Of a DNA stretch of 64,000 nucleotides, positions 20,612 through 31,764 are shown piece after piece. The notes under the pieces were generated by a model, which was not told the origin of the DNA, searched no databases, and saw only the letters and a program-made list of their open reading frames with translations. How positions within the stretch are numbered: the stretch's first letter is position 1; each line of letters begins with the position of its first letter. The position numbers and the translations under genes were made by a program. The DNA is from Papaver somniferum (Eukaryota; Streptophyta; Magnoliopsida; Ranunculales; Papaveraceae): NCBI RefSeq assembly GCF_003573695.1, contig NC_039368.1:86208455-86272454 (forward strand). The letters run 5' to 3'.

Positions 20612-20697
20612 TGACATCTTTGAATTTTCTGGGCTTAAAGAGGAGATATTGATTACCGCAGCTATTTTTTAACAAGTTTACAGTTAACTTCATATAA
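20612..20697. repeat. 86-bp direct repeat, right copy
   Basis: Same orientation as 15979-16065, with a G/T change after ACATCTT and a G/C change in TTTAGAG/TTTACAG. It begins about 25 bp outside the right end of the PMD element. Confidence 0.85.
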
Positions 20698-21205
20698 TGA
20701 TGCCGAATGCGTTTTGATTATTTAACACATCCCTCCCATGAACCACCCTTTTCGTTTCCATGCTCCCTTCGAAAATCCTGGTCCTCCATCTCCAACACCT
20801 GTCCGCTATGCCTTCTTGCACTAGTAGAATCTTGCCCATCTCCTCGTCGATCGACATCTTCACAACCAGCTCACTTGCATCCTTGCATCACAAATCTATG
20901 ACCATGGATAAATACATATATCACAATTCCATGTTCGTGGAAAACAGTAATTATCACAAATCCATGATAAGGGATAAGTACATCAATCATGTTTTTTTGT
21001 ATCTAATATGCAGGTAGAGAATGCCATGGAATCAAAAAAACTGAGATTGCTTGAACCTAAAACATTAAAATCTGCAACATTTGAGGTTCTTTCAAGTATC
21101 TTAATTATTCCAAAAAAAAAAAAGTCTAAAACTTTATTTTAACCGTGCTGTCAGTCAAAGGAAAACCACAATCCTAAGTATGATTGCTATGATCCTTATC
21201 AGTCA
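20698..21205. other. No gene recognised
   Basis: AT-rich spacer. A plus-strand open frame in 20707-21017 has no recognisable motif, and the region carries poly-A runs. Nothing is supported here. Confidence 0.35.
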
Positions 21206-22396
21206 CTAGTTTAACTGCCATCTTGATCCGCTTTTCTTTAATTTTCTGCAGCACTTCGCTTCTCGTGGGAGTCTATCTTCTCCTCTCATGATACGTTTCA
21301 TAAAGTAGCATACAAAAAGAAGACAATCAGACTTCTTCTGTTGAGTACAAACAGGTTCAGAAAAAGGTGTGTCCACAATTTGGTCGATCTCTGGCGAGAT
21401 GACAGCTCGATGATTCATATTTCTTTGCCTAATAGGAAGATTACAAGCATCCATCATGAGTTCCGCAGTAGTCTTGCATGCCTTTTTGGTGTTTAATATT
21501 CGACAAGGAGTTGTAGTGCTTCCAACGGTGATCAGAGAAATTGAAGTGGAGAAGCGTGATCTTGTAAATATTGGGATGAACAGTTCTGTCACATCGTCTG
21601 GGATACGTAGGATGAAGTCGCGGATATATTCATTAACACCATCTTCATCATTTGATTGCAGTAGTTCCTGTAATAAATGATATTATCAGCAACCACATAA
21701 GAAAAGACTTTGAAAACCTATTTCGACAAGATTTTTTTCACTAGATAGGGCATTAAACATTTATATTGTCATTGACATTTTGTTGATGCAAGAGCATGCC
21801 AACAGAATCCCACAAGTTCAGATTCATATGTAAAATATTGCAATTATCACTTACAAAGAACTAGTCGACAATTCACCTAAATTCTGGACTATTCAATCAT
21901 CTCAACAAAAAATTAGAATTACTTACTAGTGCTCCCGGCTTCATGAAAACAGATTTTGCATATTTTTCTGGAGCTTGGCTATCCTGCATTTGAGATTCTG
22001 CTTGTTTTTGCTTCAAATCAAGCTTGTACTGTAGTATTCCAGTAACTCGCCCTCAAGGGCATTCCAGTAACGGAGAATGATACTCCCCCATCATGGTCAA
22101 TAATCAATCTCCAAGCAAAATCCCTACCAAATAATTATTAAATCAGTCAATAATGTTGTGAAAAGCTGAAAAACAAAAATAAGGAATATATACAAAACTT
22201 ACGAAGGGGTCGTCCGCTTAAAGTACGATTGTAAAGCCTCTCTATCCCCATTTTTCATGTGGTTGTACAGTTTCAAGTTTTCAAATTGCTTGTAATTTTC
22301 TGTGCTGTATTTCACTACATGTTTACTTTCCTTTTTCTTCTCCAGACCATCCGGCATAGTTTCCTTTCCTTTTTCTGGTAAACTATACCCGACCAT
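21206..22396 (-). pseudogene. ULP1-like (C48) cysteine protease remnant
   Basis: Minus-strand exons fit 22396-22203, 22123-21927 and 21667-21206. The last encodes, in one frame, the C-terminal core of a ULP1-family SUMO/ubiquitin-like protease: a catalytic Gln region and DCLLFVCYFMKRIMRG, which fits the Q..DCG.FVC pattern with Asp-Cys kept. In another frame the expected HRWKHYNSL strand is seen near 21510-21535, so at least one indel separates it from the Cys motif. The His-Trp pair that normally precedes this strand is not visible. Exon 1 (MVGYSLPEKG) joins in frame to DFAWRLIIDHDGG; this part was not recognised. ULP1-like genes are often carried by plant MULEs, and MULE sequence lies to the left; a decayed host gene is the alternative. 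Confidence 0.5.
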
Positions 22397-22412
22397 ATCG
22401 GGTATAGTTTAC
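22378..22412. repeat. Perfect 15-bp hairpin
   Basis: GTAAACTATACCCGA, a 5-base loop (CCATA) and TCGGGTATAGTTTAC form a perfect stem. It overlaps the presumed start codon region of the minus-strand ULP1-like frame. It may be structural or the footprint of a small inverted insertion. Confidence 0.8.
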
Positions 22413-24365
22413 TTCTTGAAGAAGTTCCACAATTTTCTTCATTTTCAGCCGTTTAGCCGGTGTTGTATCAGTGCAAAGCAGGCATTTGTTTCGTCCAAGC
22501 AAATGAAATGGTACTCAACCTTGAATCCAATATTTGCTCTGGTGTATATCCTCTTTCTGGTGCAATATGAACCCATTTCAGTGATTTCACTAAATCTATT
22601 CCTTCACCGAACGATTCACCAAAAGTACAAAAACCTAATCATCTATGGATCTGTAAATAAAGATCAAAATCAATTTCAGTCAAACCACGTGATAAAAATC
22701 AATTTCAATGGGCAGGAAAAACAAATCAAAGTAGTAGAACAATAATAACTTTGCACCTATAGAAAACAGAAAAAGGATTTGACATTACCCTTTTGAGTTA
22801 TAAAGTTGATGGCTGTAAAAATAAAATAAGGACGATATATTCGAATAGAAATCAAATACTTAATTAAACGTGTTACAATAAAACGAACCAAGATCAATAA
22901 CTTCAGCAGAATGGTCTAATAGATTATCGTCAGTGCGGACAGCGTCAGCAGCACATTTGCTTCTTATGTCATGTCCACGTATTTAATAATCATCACCTAG
23001 TGGCCACCTGTTACTCATTCCGTTATTTACCATACTCGGTAGACTATTATACACTCTTTTCTCAATCATTTTATGCTTAATTCTCTCACTATTTATTTCA
23101 AACTTGGAATCACTTTCTAGTTTAAGTAAGTTAGTTTCCGTGTTAACAAATTACACCTTACAAACAAAAGGGTTTGAGCTGTTGGATGGAAGTTAGGAGC
23201 TAATATGCAAATGAAGTTGCAAGTTTACCTCTTTGAAGAAGTAGAAGAAAAGGTCGCCTTCATAGTGACTGTCTGCCAAAAAAAAACTCTGTCAAACAAT
23301 CTGGTGTTAGCATCATAAGAACCTTATAATTTGAGTAACCTGTTTGACTATCGTAATCGGAAGATAATTCTAAATCATTTAATGATTCGTTACCTCATCC
23401 TCTATGTATAAAGTTCTTAGCTTTAGTACTATTTCATAAAGTTTAACAAAATGAACCGAAAAACAATCAGGACAAAACCAAAAAAAAAAAAAATCAAAAA
23501 AAAATCCAGCCAGAAAGTGGGGCATCAACCGAATAAACAATCAGGTCAATCTAGAAAAAAACATTCCAAGGTCTAGAATTCTCACCAAGATTGAATACAT
23601 CCTAAACAATTAAAGACACAATATTGGACAGAGAGAAGGCTATACCCTGGATCAAGCACTGAAGTATGTGTTGCTGTAAGAGTAAATTCATTAAACCCCT
23701 AAATCACACTTGATTGCATCACCTACAGATTTAACGGGAAAAAAATGAGCAATCAGGGCAAAAATAAAAGAAAAGCACGAAATACTGAACTATACTAAAT
23801 ACTGAACTATACTAAAGTAATCAGATTCAAAAGCCCTAAGCAAAATAAATTTCTAAAAAACTACCTAAAACGACCTCTTGGAAAATTGCTGAAACTTCAG
23901 TTGGAACTCCTTTGATCAGCAATCGGAGGGGGAGGGGGGGAAAAACAAAAGGGCTAGGGTTTATAGATTTAGATAATCAAAGAGACACAAACAAAAGGGT
24001 TAGGGTTTACCAAAAGTCCAACAAAAATAATTGTAAGAAAACAGTACGAACAACCAAATCTTTTTTGATGAACAAAGAGATGGAGAAGGAGAACAGAGAA
24101 AAGAAGGACAAAAGAGATAAAAGTATTTATAAAGGTTTAGTCCAGAATTACATAAACATATTCGATTAAACGAAACCCTAAATTTAATCTCAATTTACCT
24201 TTTCTGAGAATTCTGAATTCATCAACACCATCACCAACAATCAACTCTTAAAGTTTCCCCTAAGTTTCCTTTCAATTTCACGGCTTCGGAATCATCTCTC
24301 ACAACTTTCAGAATCGCCAGAACAGAAGAAAAAGAAAGAATAAGAAAGAGAAAGAAGAACAGAAA
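22413..24365 (-). other. Possible 5' region and introns of the ULP1-like gene
   Basis: No protein motif is visible. The stretch 24190-24365, read on the minus strand, looks like a plant 5' leader followed by a splice donor (AAAAGGTAAATTGAG), so a leader intron could reach down to 22.4 kb. Poly-A runs lie near 23470-23510. There is no other evidence of a gene. Confidence 0.3.
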
Positions 24366-24480
24366 ATGCTGTTACGCACGATTTTTTATTTTTTATCTTG
24401 TTTCGGGATTGACTGTTTTTTTTTGTGTCGTTTTTTTCAATCAAAACCGATATTCACTGTTAGGCTACATCTTGTTTGGT

Positions 24481-24775
24481 TGCAGCTGACTCGGCGTCTG
24501 GATCTGAGTCAACCTCTAAATCGGGCCGAGTCAGCAGTCAGACCGTTACTTTTGCATTTTGAGTCAGATCTGACTCGACCTATGACTCAGACATAATCCC
24601 TGACTCGGACCCATTTGAGTTAGGTGACAAAATACCCCTGACTCACGGGACCAAACCACTGACTCACGTTTTTTGAGTCAGATATGACTCAAAACAAACA
24701 TATTGAGTCAGATCCAGATGAGTCAGGTGATTTCACTCAGATCCAGACGACTCAGATGAGTCAGGAGTAAACAAA
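24481..24775. repeat. Dense TGAGTCA/TGACTCA repeat cluster
   Basis: The heptamers TGAGTCA, GAGTCAG, CTGACTC and close variants occur around twenty times in 300 bp, on both strands, often as the palindrome GAGTCAGATCTGACTC. The motif matches a bZIP (GCN4-like) site, but the density suggests a simple degenerate repeat rather than a promoter. Confidence 0.7.
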
Positions 24776-24782
24776 CATAGTG

Positions 24783-25556
24783 TAAGTCTTATGGGCTAGA
24801 TATCTAACTGCTAGATTGGCCATCCACGTCAGCCTAAAAAACCTCCTAAGTCTTATGAGACGGCGAATTTAACAGCGGAAGTGCAGCGTGGAACGCTGAA
24901 CCGAATAGCGTTTGGCATACAATCAAACATAGAGATAAATGTTCATGTCTTTCTAACAGAAATTGGTTCACATAATGGGCAGCCAAATGGTAAATATCAT
25001 TCCCAACACACACTTTCCAGCAATAGTACTTTTGTTTACCCGACCAAACCCACGTGTTGCAACATGAAATTACTAATGAAGCAATAGAATATCATTCCCA
25101 ATGTACACTATACAGCAATAGTACTGTTGTTTACCCGACCAAACCCACATGTTGCAACACGAAATCACTAATGAAGCAATAGAATATCATTATTAACAGA
25201 AAAATAAGCAAGACTTTTGTTTTGCAGAAGTATAGTTGTTTATTCTCCTACCAAGGCAGGTTTGGTTGGTCGATTGTATATCATCAAAACGCTGAATGGA
25301 ACAACGTCCAGGGTAGCGCTGAACAGTTCAGCGTTGATGCCCTGGAATATTCGCAAAACGCTGAACTGTTCAGCGTTTGGACCATTTTTTGGATGCTGAA
25401 TGATTCAGCGTTTCAATCTCGCTGCTAGTTGGACTGCGAGCACTTGCTAGGAGAGAGAACTGGACAGAAGCAGTGTTAATTTTTTTCCCACACTTTTTTT
25501 TTGATTAGCAACACTTTTTGGCCAATCTAACAATTCAATCTAGCCCATAAGACTTA
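24783..25556. mobile_element. Small inverted-repeat element (MITE-like), about 0.77 kb
   Basis: TAAGTCTTATGGGCTAGA at 24783 and its reverse complement ending at 25556 are matching ends, and the next 20 bp (TAGATTGGCCA) also match in part. Inside are AACGCTGAA motifs in inverted pairs, such as AAACGCTGAA-CTG-TTCAGCGTTT near 25353-25376. No protein is encoded. No clear target duplication was found, so the superfamily is unassigned. Confidence 0.6.
24996..25186. repeat. 95-bp tandem duplication inside the small element
   Basis: ATCATTCCCAA starts at 24996 and again at 25091. The two copies share GTTTACCCGACCAAACCCAC and ACTAATGAAGCAATAGAAT with a few substitutions. Confidence 0.85.
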
Positions 25557-26119
25557 GACTTATATTGATAGAATTTGAGAAAAAGTGGAATGGAGTATTT
25601 TCAAGGGGCAGGGACGCTCACCCAAGGGTGGGTATTCTCACCGCGCGAAGTGGGGACTTATATAACTTAGGGGTTTAAAGGGTTTGATGATAATCTTGTT
25701 TGATAATGTTATTGATCATAAACATAAATACAATTCGGATATACCAGTAAGCCTTTGTACTTGAAAACTCCCGATCCATTTACATAACTCTGGTGAATTT
25801 CTTGGTCCAACTTAATCAACCAACATGTGAAGCAGAAACTTATGGGTGCGTGTAGTGTTTAAAAAGTGTTTCGAAAATTTGATCAATTGGGGGTTTAGTC
25901 GATTCAAAATTTTGATAAATTAGAATTATATGTGATACTTTAAAGGGAGCTAGGATTTTCTAGTATTGCATAAGAAAGAGGATGATGTTAATGATGGTTG
26001 TGGGTAGAAGAGAAAAAACTTGCTAAGTTGCTCCAATTTTTCGGTCGAACCATCAAAACACCAGATGCCTTGTCAACAACAAGGAATTGATTGTTCGAAG
26101 TTTGAACAGACTTCACACC
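25557..26119. other. No gene recognised; left flank of the copia element
   Basis: Non-coding, moderately AT-rich DNA. A GC-richer patch near 25610-25660 has GGGACGCTCACCCAAGGGTGGG, which can fold back locally. The stretch is interrupted at 26120 by the left LTR. Confidence 0.35.
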
Positions 26120-26559
26120 TGTCAGTATTTGGCCGGTCAAGTTATGTACCCTGACCCATGACCAAATCCACCTATGTGCCCGTATATATTGGAACATAAT
26201 AGTTGAACGTGGGAGAATCAGTTTCTTCCATAGGTTTTGACTGAGAAGTACTTGGAGGACTTCTTCCACTTCCCTGATCGGCATATATAAGAGTATAGGT
26301 TACTCTTATCTTGGTTAAGTGAAACTGCCGCAAAATTTAGGGTTTACATAGAAAGTATCTTCTCTTCCATTACTTCTCTAGGAGACTAGGGTGTGAACAA
26401 GTAGTATATTCTCTAGTATATTATATTCAAGGCTTCACCGTAATTGAAGATCAAAGAAGGATTCAAGAGGCTTGTAACATCAATCAATCGATCCCGGGGG
26501 TTTCGGATTTTCCGCAGGTAAGTTCCTATCCGAATCCGTTTACTCATGATTTTGTAACA
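26120..26559 (+). repeat. Copia 5' LTR
   Basis: Starts TGTCAGTATTTGG and ends TTTTGTAACA, 440 bp. It contains a TATA-like GGCATATATAAGAG near 26280, a plausible start for element transcription, and matches 32844-33289. Confidence 0.92.
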
Positions 26560-26560
26560 G

Positions 26561-26575
26561 TGGCATCATGAGTTG
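26561..26575 (+). promoter_or_regulatory. Primer-binding site
   Basis: TGGCATCATGAG follows the LTR end after one base. It resembles the initiator-Met tRNA primer site TGGTATCAGAGC of copia elements, with a few differences. Confidence 0.55.
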
Positions 26576-27906
26576 TTTAGTATTGCTTGATTCGCCTTTT
26601 GGAGTCTTCTCTGTTCTGATCTCTGTGTGATAATAGGATTTTTATTTTTCATCATATGCTTGATTGAAATTTTTGTATCTCTATATGATTTATGCAATGG
26701 GAGTTTTGTATCTCTGTTTGATGTATGCATTAGAATTGAAGTGTCGAATGATGATTTTGTATCTCTATTTGATGTATGATGAATCTCCTGTTGATTTAAT
26801 TCGTATACAGAGGAAGTCCTATTTTTTTTCTCGAATATGCCCCGTGTATGTTTAATAAAAAAATAAATAATAATAATAATATTTTGTGTATCTTCGGGAT
26901 AAGTACACTTGTTTTCATTGGTTGAAAATATTTTCATGTATATCACATGAAGATTTTGTATCTTCATGTTCTCCCGTTTTTTACCTATCACGATGAAGAT
27001 TTTAATCTTCTGTTTTCATGAATAGCACTTCTGTCCGAGGGAACAGTTTCTGTTTGTGGGCTAGCAGTCTCAGTGGGCTTAAGTGACCAAAATGGATTAG
27101 CTTCTGTTTGTGGGCTAGCAGTCTCAGTGGGCTTAAGTGACCAAAATGGATTAGTTTCCGTTTGTGGGCCTAGCAGTCTCAGTGGGCTTAAGTGACCAAA
27201 ATGGATTAGCTTCTGTTTGTGGGCTAGCAGTCTCAGTGGGCTTAAGTGACCAAAATGGATTAGTTTCTGTTTGTGGGCTAGCAGTCTCAGTGGGCTTAAA
27301 AGACCAAAATGGATTAGTTTCCGTTTGTGGGCTTAGCAGTCTCAGTGGGCTTAAGTGACCAAAATGGCTTAGTGTCCGTTTGTGGGCTTAGCAGTCACTT
27401 AGTGGGCTTAAGTGACCAAAATGGCTTTGTTTGGCATCTCCACTCGTGTCATTTTCATTAGTTGAATTATTATTTTTCGTGATATGTACTTTAGGAGTCA
27501 GTAACATGCTAGTGTTGTGTCTACTTCACATGTAATTAAAATATCATTATATCTTTGAGAAATAAATACCAAGATATCATCTTATTGTTTTGATTAGCTT
27601 TTTGTGTCTGATTAGTTCTTTTTTTTTAGATGATATGTTGTGATCACATGTTGATTTGGGTGTGTTTTTGACATGCTATTTAAATGACATTTAGTGGTGT
27701 AGTTGGTTTAAACGGTGTGTTTTACCCATAATTATTTGTCCGAATTTGTCTGAATTAATTGATAAATTTCGTGTTGAAGTACATATTTAGGTGATGATTA
27801 TGAACCTAGCAAAATTTTCGATCCTAAATTTGTATGTAAATGTTATTTTTATTAATTATATTTTGAGACAGTATTTAAAATGTACACATAATAACAATGT
27901 CAATTT
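26576..27906 (+). other. Long copia leader with repeats
   Basis: The untranslated leader between the primer site and the gag ATG is about 1.3 kb. It contains short GATGTATG/TTTTGTATCTCT repeats (26650-26790) and the 54-bp array. No conserved protein domain is encoded. Confidence 0.6.
27047..27430 (+). repeat. 54-bp tandem array, about seven units, in the copia leader
   Basis: Units of the type GTTTGTGGGCTAGCAGTCTC then AGTGGGCTTAAGTGACC start near 27051, 27105, 27159, 27214, 27268, 27322 and 27377. The period is 54 bp with two 55-bp units. Because 54 is a multiple of three, one frame reads a repeated 18-residue unit (GLAVSVGLSDQNG), but single-base indels break it. Confidence 0.9.
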
Positions 27907-27928
27907 TTGTGCAAAATACGTGTAGAAA

Positions 27929-28738
27929 TGACTACCGAGAATTTGATTGCTGATCTCACCAAGGGATATAAACTAGATGGGAAGAACTATGACATGTGGA
28001 ATAGGAAAATTCAGTACCTGTTCGACTCTAAAGGTCAAACGGAACTGTTAACAAATGAAATGGTCCGACCTCAAGAAGGTAATTCTGTACAAGCCCGTCG
28101 TGACCTTGAAGCCTACGAAGCTTGGTTAAGAAAGATCGTCATGCACGCTATGCTATGTTGAGTAGCATGAATGATGATCTTATTGGAGAATATGAGAATT
28201 ATCCAACATCCAAGCAAATGTGGGATCAACTAAAATTTGATTTTGGTGGTACGTCCACTACTAGACTTCGCAGCTTAGTGCTGAAATTCGAGGTTTACCG
28301 AAAAGATCCCAAGCATTCTATGACTGAACATCTTAGGACGATGTCGTCTATGATCCGTGATTTATAATCTGTTGGGAATGTTCTTTCTGATGAACAACAA
28401 GTTTTAGCTGTGATAAGGTCATTGCCTGATTCTTGGGTGCATATGAAGCAAATTTTGACTCATAATGAAGGCATCAAGAATTTTTCTGATATCTCTCGAC
28501 ACGTTGAGCTTGAGGCTGAGCGCCAAGAGGCGACACGTGTGGCTACCTTGTATGCTCAAGGTGAGCGCAAACCACAGGGTAAGCGCAAGAACGATAGCCG
28601 GAAAGATGTCAGCAAGGCAGAAAAGACAGCTAAGCGCCGTCGTGGCAAGCGAGCTGGTAAAAAGGATAAGTCCAAGATGAAATGCTACAACTGTGGTAAA
28701 AAGGGACATTTTGGCCGTGAGTGCACTGAGCCTAAAAA
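27929..28738 (+). pseudogene. Copia gag with zinc knuckle, frameshifted
   Basis: From ATG 27929 (MTTENLIADLTKGYKLDG) the frame encodes a UBN2-type copia capsid region with YKLDGKNYDMWNRKIQYL. A shift near 28130 and a TAA near 28365 interrupt it, and a third segment resumes at VGNVLSDEQQVLAVIRSLP. It ends with a basic region and a CCHC zinc knuckle (CYNCGKKGHFGREC). The product would be the nucleocapsid/capsid part of the element polyprotein. Confidence 0.85.
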
Positions 28739-31700
28739 GGTACCTTTTTCGCCCAACTCCGTAAACATTTGTGTTTGTACACATGTATTGGTTGCTCACT
28801 CTCTCCCTGAATGGATTGTATATACGGGAGCAACAAGACATGTAGCTCGAGATAGAGCGGGGTTCGTAAATTATCGACGTCTTTCACGTGGTACACAAAG
28901 AGTCTACATGAGCAACGGCTCAAGTGAGGAAGCGGTGGGAGTTGGTACTTATCAACTTCATATGCGCTCTGGACGTATTTTAACACTTCTCGATGTGCTT
29001 TATGTACCTGGAATTCATCATAATTTACTTCCAGTTATTGCACTTCTTAGTTTTGGATATTCTTTTAAAATTGAAGACGGCAGATTGGACATCATTTCTG
29101 ATGGCATTTTGTTTGGATATGGTTATTTAAGTAATAACTTCTTTAAATTAGATTTGTTTAATTCTTTTTCTTCCGATGTTTTTGTAACTAATGCTAGTAG
29201 TACTGTTGATGATTGTATGATTTTGCATGCTATACTAGGCCACATTGGGCAAGATAGGATGACAAGGTTAGCTCGAGAAGGTCATCTTGGCTCACTCGCT
29301 AAAGTTTCCTTACCCGTTTGTGAACCTTGTCTAGAAGGCAAAGCTTGTAGAAAGCCTTTTGGTAAGGCGAAACGTGCCACTCAACCTCTTGAGTTGATAC
29401 ATTCAGACATTTGTGGACCTGTAAATGTTAAATATAGGCATGGTTATTCCTATTTTCTTACATTTATTGATGATTATACACGATTTGGTTATGTATATTT
29501 GATCGCTCACCGCTACGAAGCCTTGGATTGTTTCAAGCGCTTTATAGCAGAGGTTGAGAATCAAACTGGGAAGAGTTTGAAAACTCTCCGTACTGACCGT
29601 GGACGCGAATACTTATCTAATATGTTCAAAGAATTTTGTGAGACAAAGGGTATAACTAGGAAGCTTATTATTCCCTATACTCCGCAGCAAAATGGTGTTG
29701 CAGAGAGAAGGAATAGAACATTATTGGATATGGTTAGATCAATGATGGCGCAATCCAACCTCCCAATATCTTTCTGGGGGGATGCTATTATGACTGCGGC
29801 TTACATCCTGAACCGTGTCCCGTCTCAGTCAGTTCCTACCACACCATATGAACTCTGGAAAGACGAAAAACCCAATTTAGGGAATTTGCGCCTATGGGGT
29901 TCAGAGATATCGTTTTCATTGTAGATGATTATCCTCGCATCAGTGACATTAACAAGGACTTGGAACTCTTTGAAATAGAATAGAATGTTGACATCTTGCC
30001 ACCTTCTAGCGAAGGTGGGGAATTAGTTTCTCAACCCATACTCGCTGAAGATAATGAGAGTGATCTTCATCCTAGTGGGAATATCCCACTAGAGCCCCAA
30101 GACCTTGAGACACGTAGAAGTAAGCGTCAAAAAGTACCCTGTCGTCGTTTGGAGATTGAAGGGGGAATATTAATGTGTGCTGCGAGTGTTGAGGATGAAC
30201 CTACTTCTTACGAAGAAGCGGTTTCATCACCTGCTAGCGGCAAATGGATTGTTGGCATGCAAAATGAAATAATATCAATGAAAGACAATGATGTTTGGGA
30301 TTATGTTGACCTTCCTCCTGGGCGAAAGACTATTGGAAACAAATGGGTCTTTAAAATTAAACGCAAGGCAGATGGTTCAATTGACAAATACAAGGCTCGT
30401 CTAGTAGCAAAGGGATATACCCAACAAGAGGGTATTGACTATGAGGAAACTTTTTCCCCTGTGGTGAGGTTTGCCTCAATTCGTCTCATGCTTGTTATAG
30501 TCGCACATTTGAATTTAGAATTGTACCAAATGGATGTTAAAACTGCATTTCTCAGTGGAGAACTAGACGAAGAGATTTACATGTCTCAACCTAAGGGTTT
30601 TGAGGTTAAAGGACAAGAGCGCAAAGTTTACTGTCTCAAACGTTCTATTTATGACCTTAAACAATCGTCTAGACAATGGTATATGCGTTTCCATCAGTCT
30701 ATCACCTCTGCTGGTTATGCGATGATTGAGGAAGACCATTGTGTGTACATTAAACGATCCAAGGAAAGTATTCTTATCCTAGCATTGTATGTCGATGATA
30801 TTCTATTAGATGGCAATGATCTTGAAGGTATTGTCGCCACTAAGAAGTGGTTGTCCTATAATTTTGAAATGACGGACATGGGTGAAGCTAATTATGTATT
30901 AGGTGTTAAGATCACACGAGATCGCTCAAGAAAGATTCTTAGTTTGTCTCAAGAGACTTACATAAAGAAGATTCTTGAACGTTTTCGAATGCATGATTGC
31001 AAACCCGTTGACACTCCTACGGATAAAACTTTGGTTTTAAGTAAAGATCAATGCCCAAAGAATGAAGAAGGAGAGAATTATATGTCCAAAGTACCTTATG
31101 CATCTGCAGTTGGGAGTCTAATGTATGCTATGTTGTGTACTAGACCCGACATAAGTTTCGCAGTGGGTATGGTAAGCCGTTACCAAAGTAACCCTGGACC
31201 GGATCATTGGAAAGCGGTCAAAAGGATATTCCGTTATCTTAAAGGGACTGCTGATCTTCCCCTTTTTTTACCATGGTGATGATATTAGACTTAAGGGATT
31301 TAGCGATGCCGGTTGGGGGCAACGATAAAGATGAGTATAAGTCTACTTCAGGTTATGTGTTTAAACTAGGAGGTGGTGCAATCACTTGGTGTAGTAATAA
31401 ACATAAGTGTATTTCTCTTTCTACTATGGAAGCAGAGTATGTTGCACTTTCAGCAGCTGTCCAAGAAGCTGTATGGTTAAAGAGATTTCTTAAGAGCCTT
31501 GGTGTCTCAGAAAATGCAAAGGATGCGGTGGTGCTTCATAGTGATAGCACATCATCTCTTGCATATGTGAATGATCCCAAATACCATGGAAAAACCAAAC
31601 ACATTGGTAGGAGATTCCATTTCATACGTGATATAGTTGCACAAAGAAAGGTTGTTCTTAGACATATCTCCACGAACAAGATGTTGGCTGACCCTTTGAC

Positions 31701-31764
31701 CAAGCCAATGCCGAGAGTTGTTTTCCAATCTCATGTAGAGAACATGGGATTGACTAGGATTTGA
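28739..31764 (+). pseudogene. Copia pol: protease, integrase, reverse transcriptase, RNase H, interrupted
   Basis: Protease has VYTGATRH where an Asp normally precedes TGA, so its catalytic residue is replaced by Tyr. Integrase follows with a zinc region ending CEPCLEGK, then the DDE residues in HSDICGPV, LRTDRGREYLS and NGVAERRNRTL. The integrase C-terminus is broken near 29924-29983, where a segment is lost. Reverse transcriptase (about 30200-31270) has [20 protein letters not shown] and the catalytic [10 protein letters not shown] shift in a T run near 31265 precedes RNase H, which shows STMEAEYVALS and the terminal HISTNKMLADPLTK. The order marks Ty1/copia. No full polyprotein can be made. 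Confidence 0.93.

Noticed and set aside
27164..27358. Repeat-encoded Gly/Leu/Ser peptide in the copia leader
   Set aside because: It arises from the 54-bp array and is broken by one-base indels. No start context or conservation supports translation.
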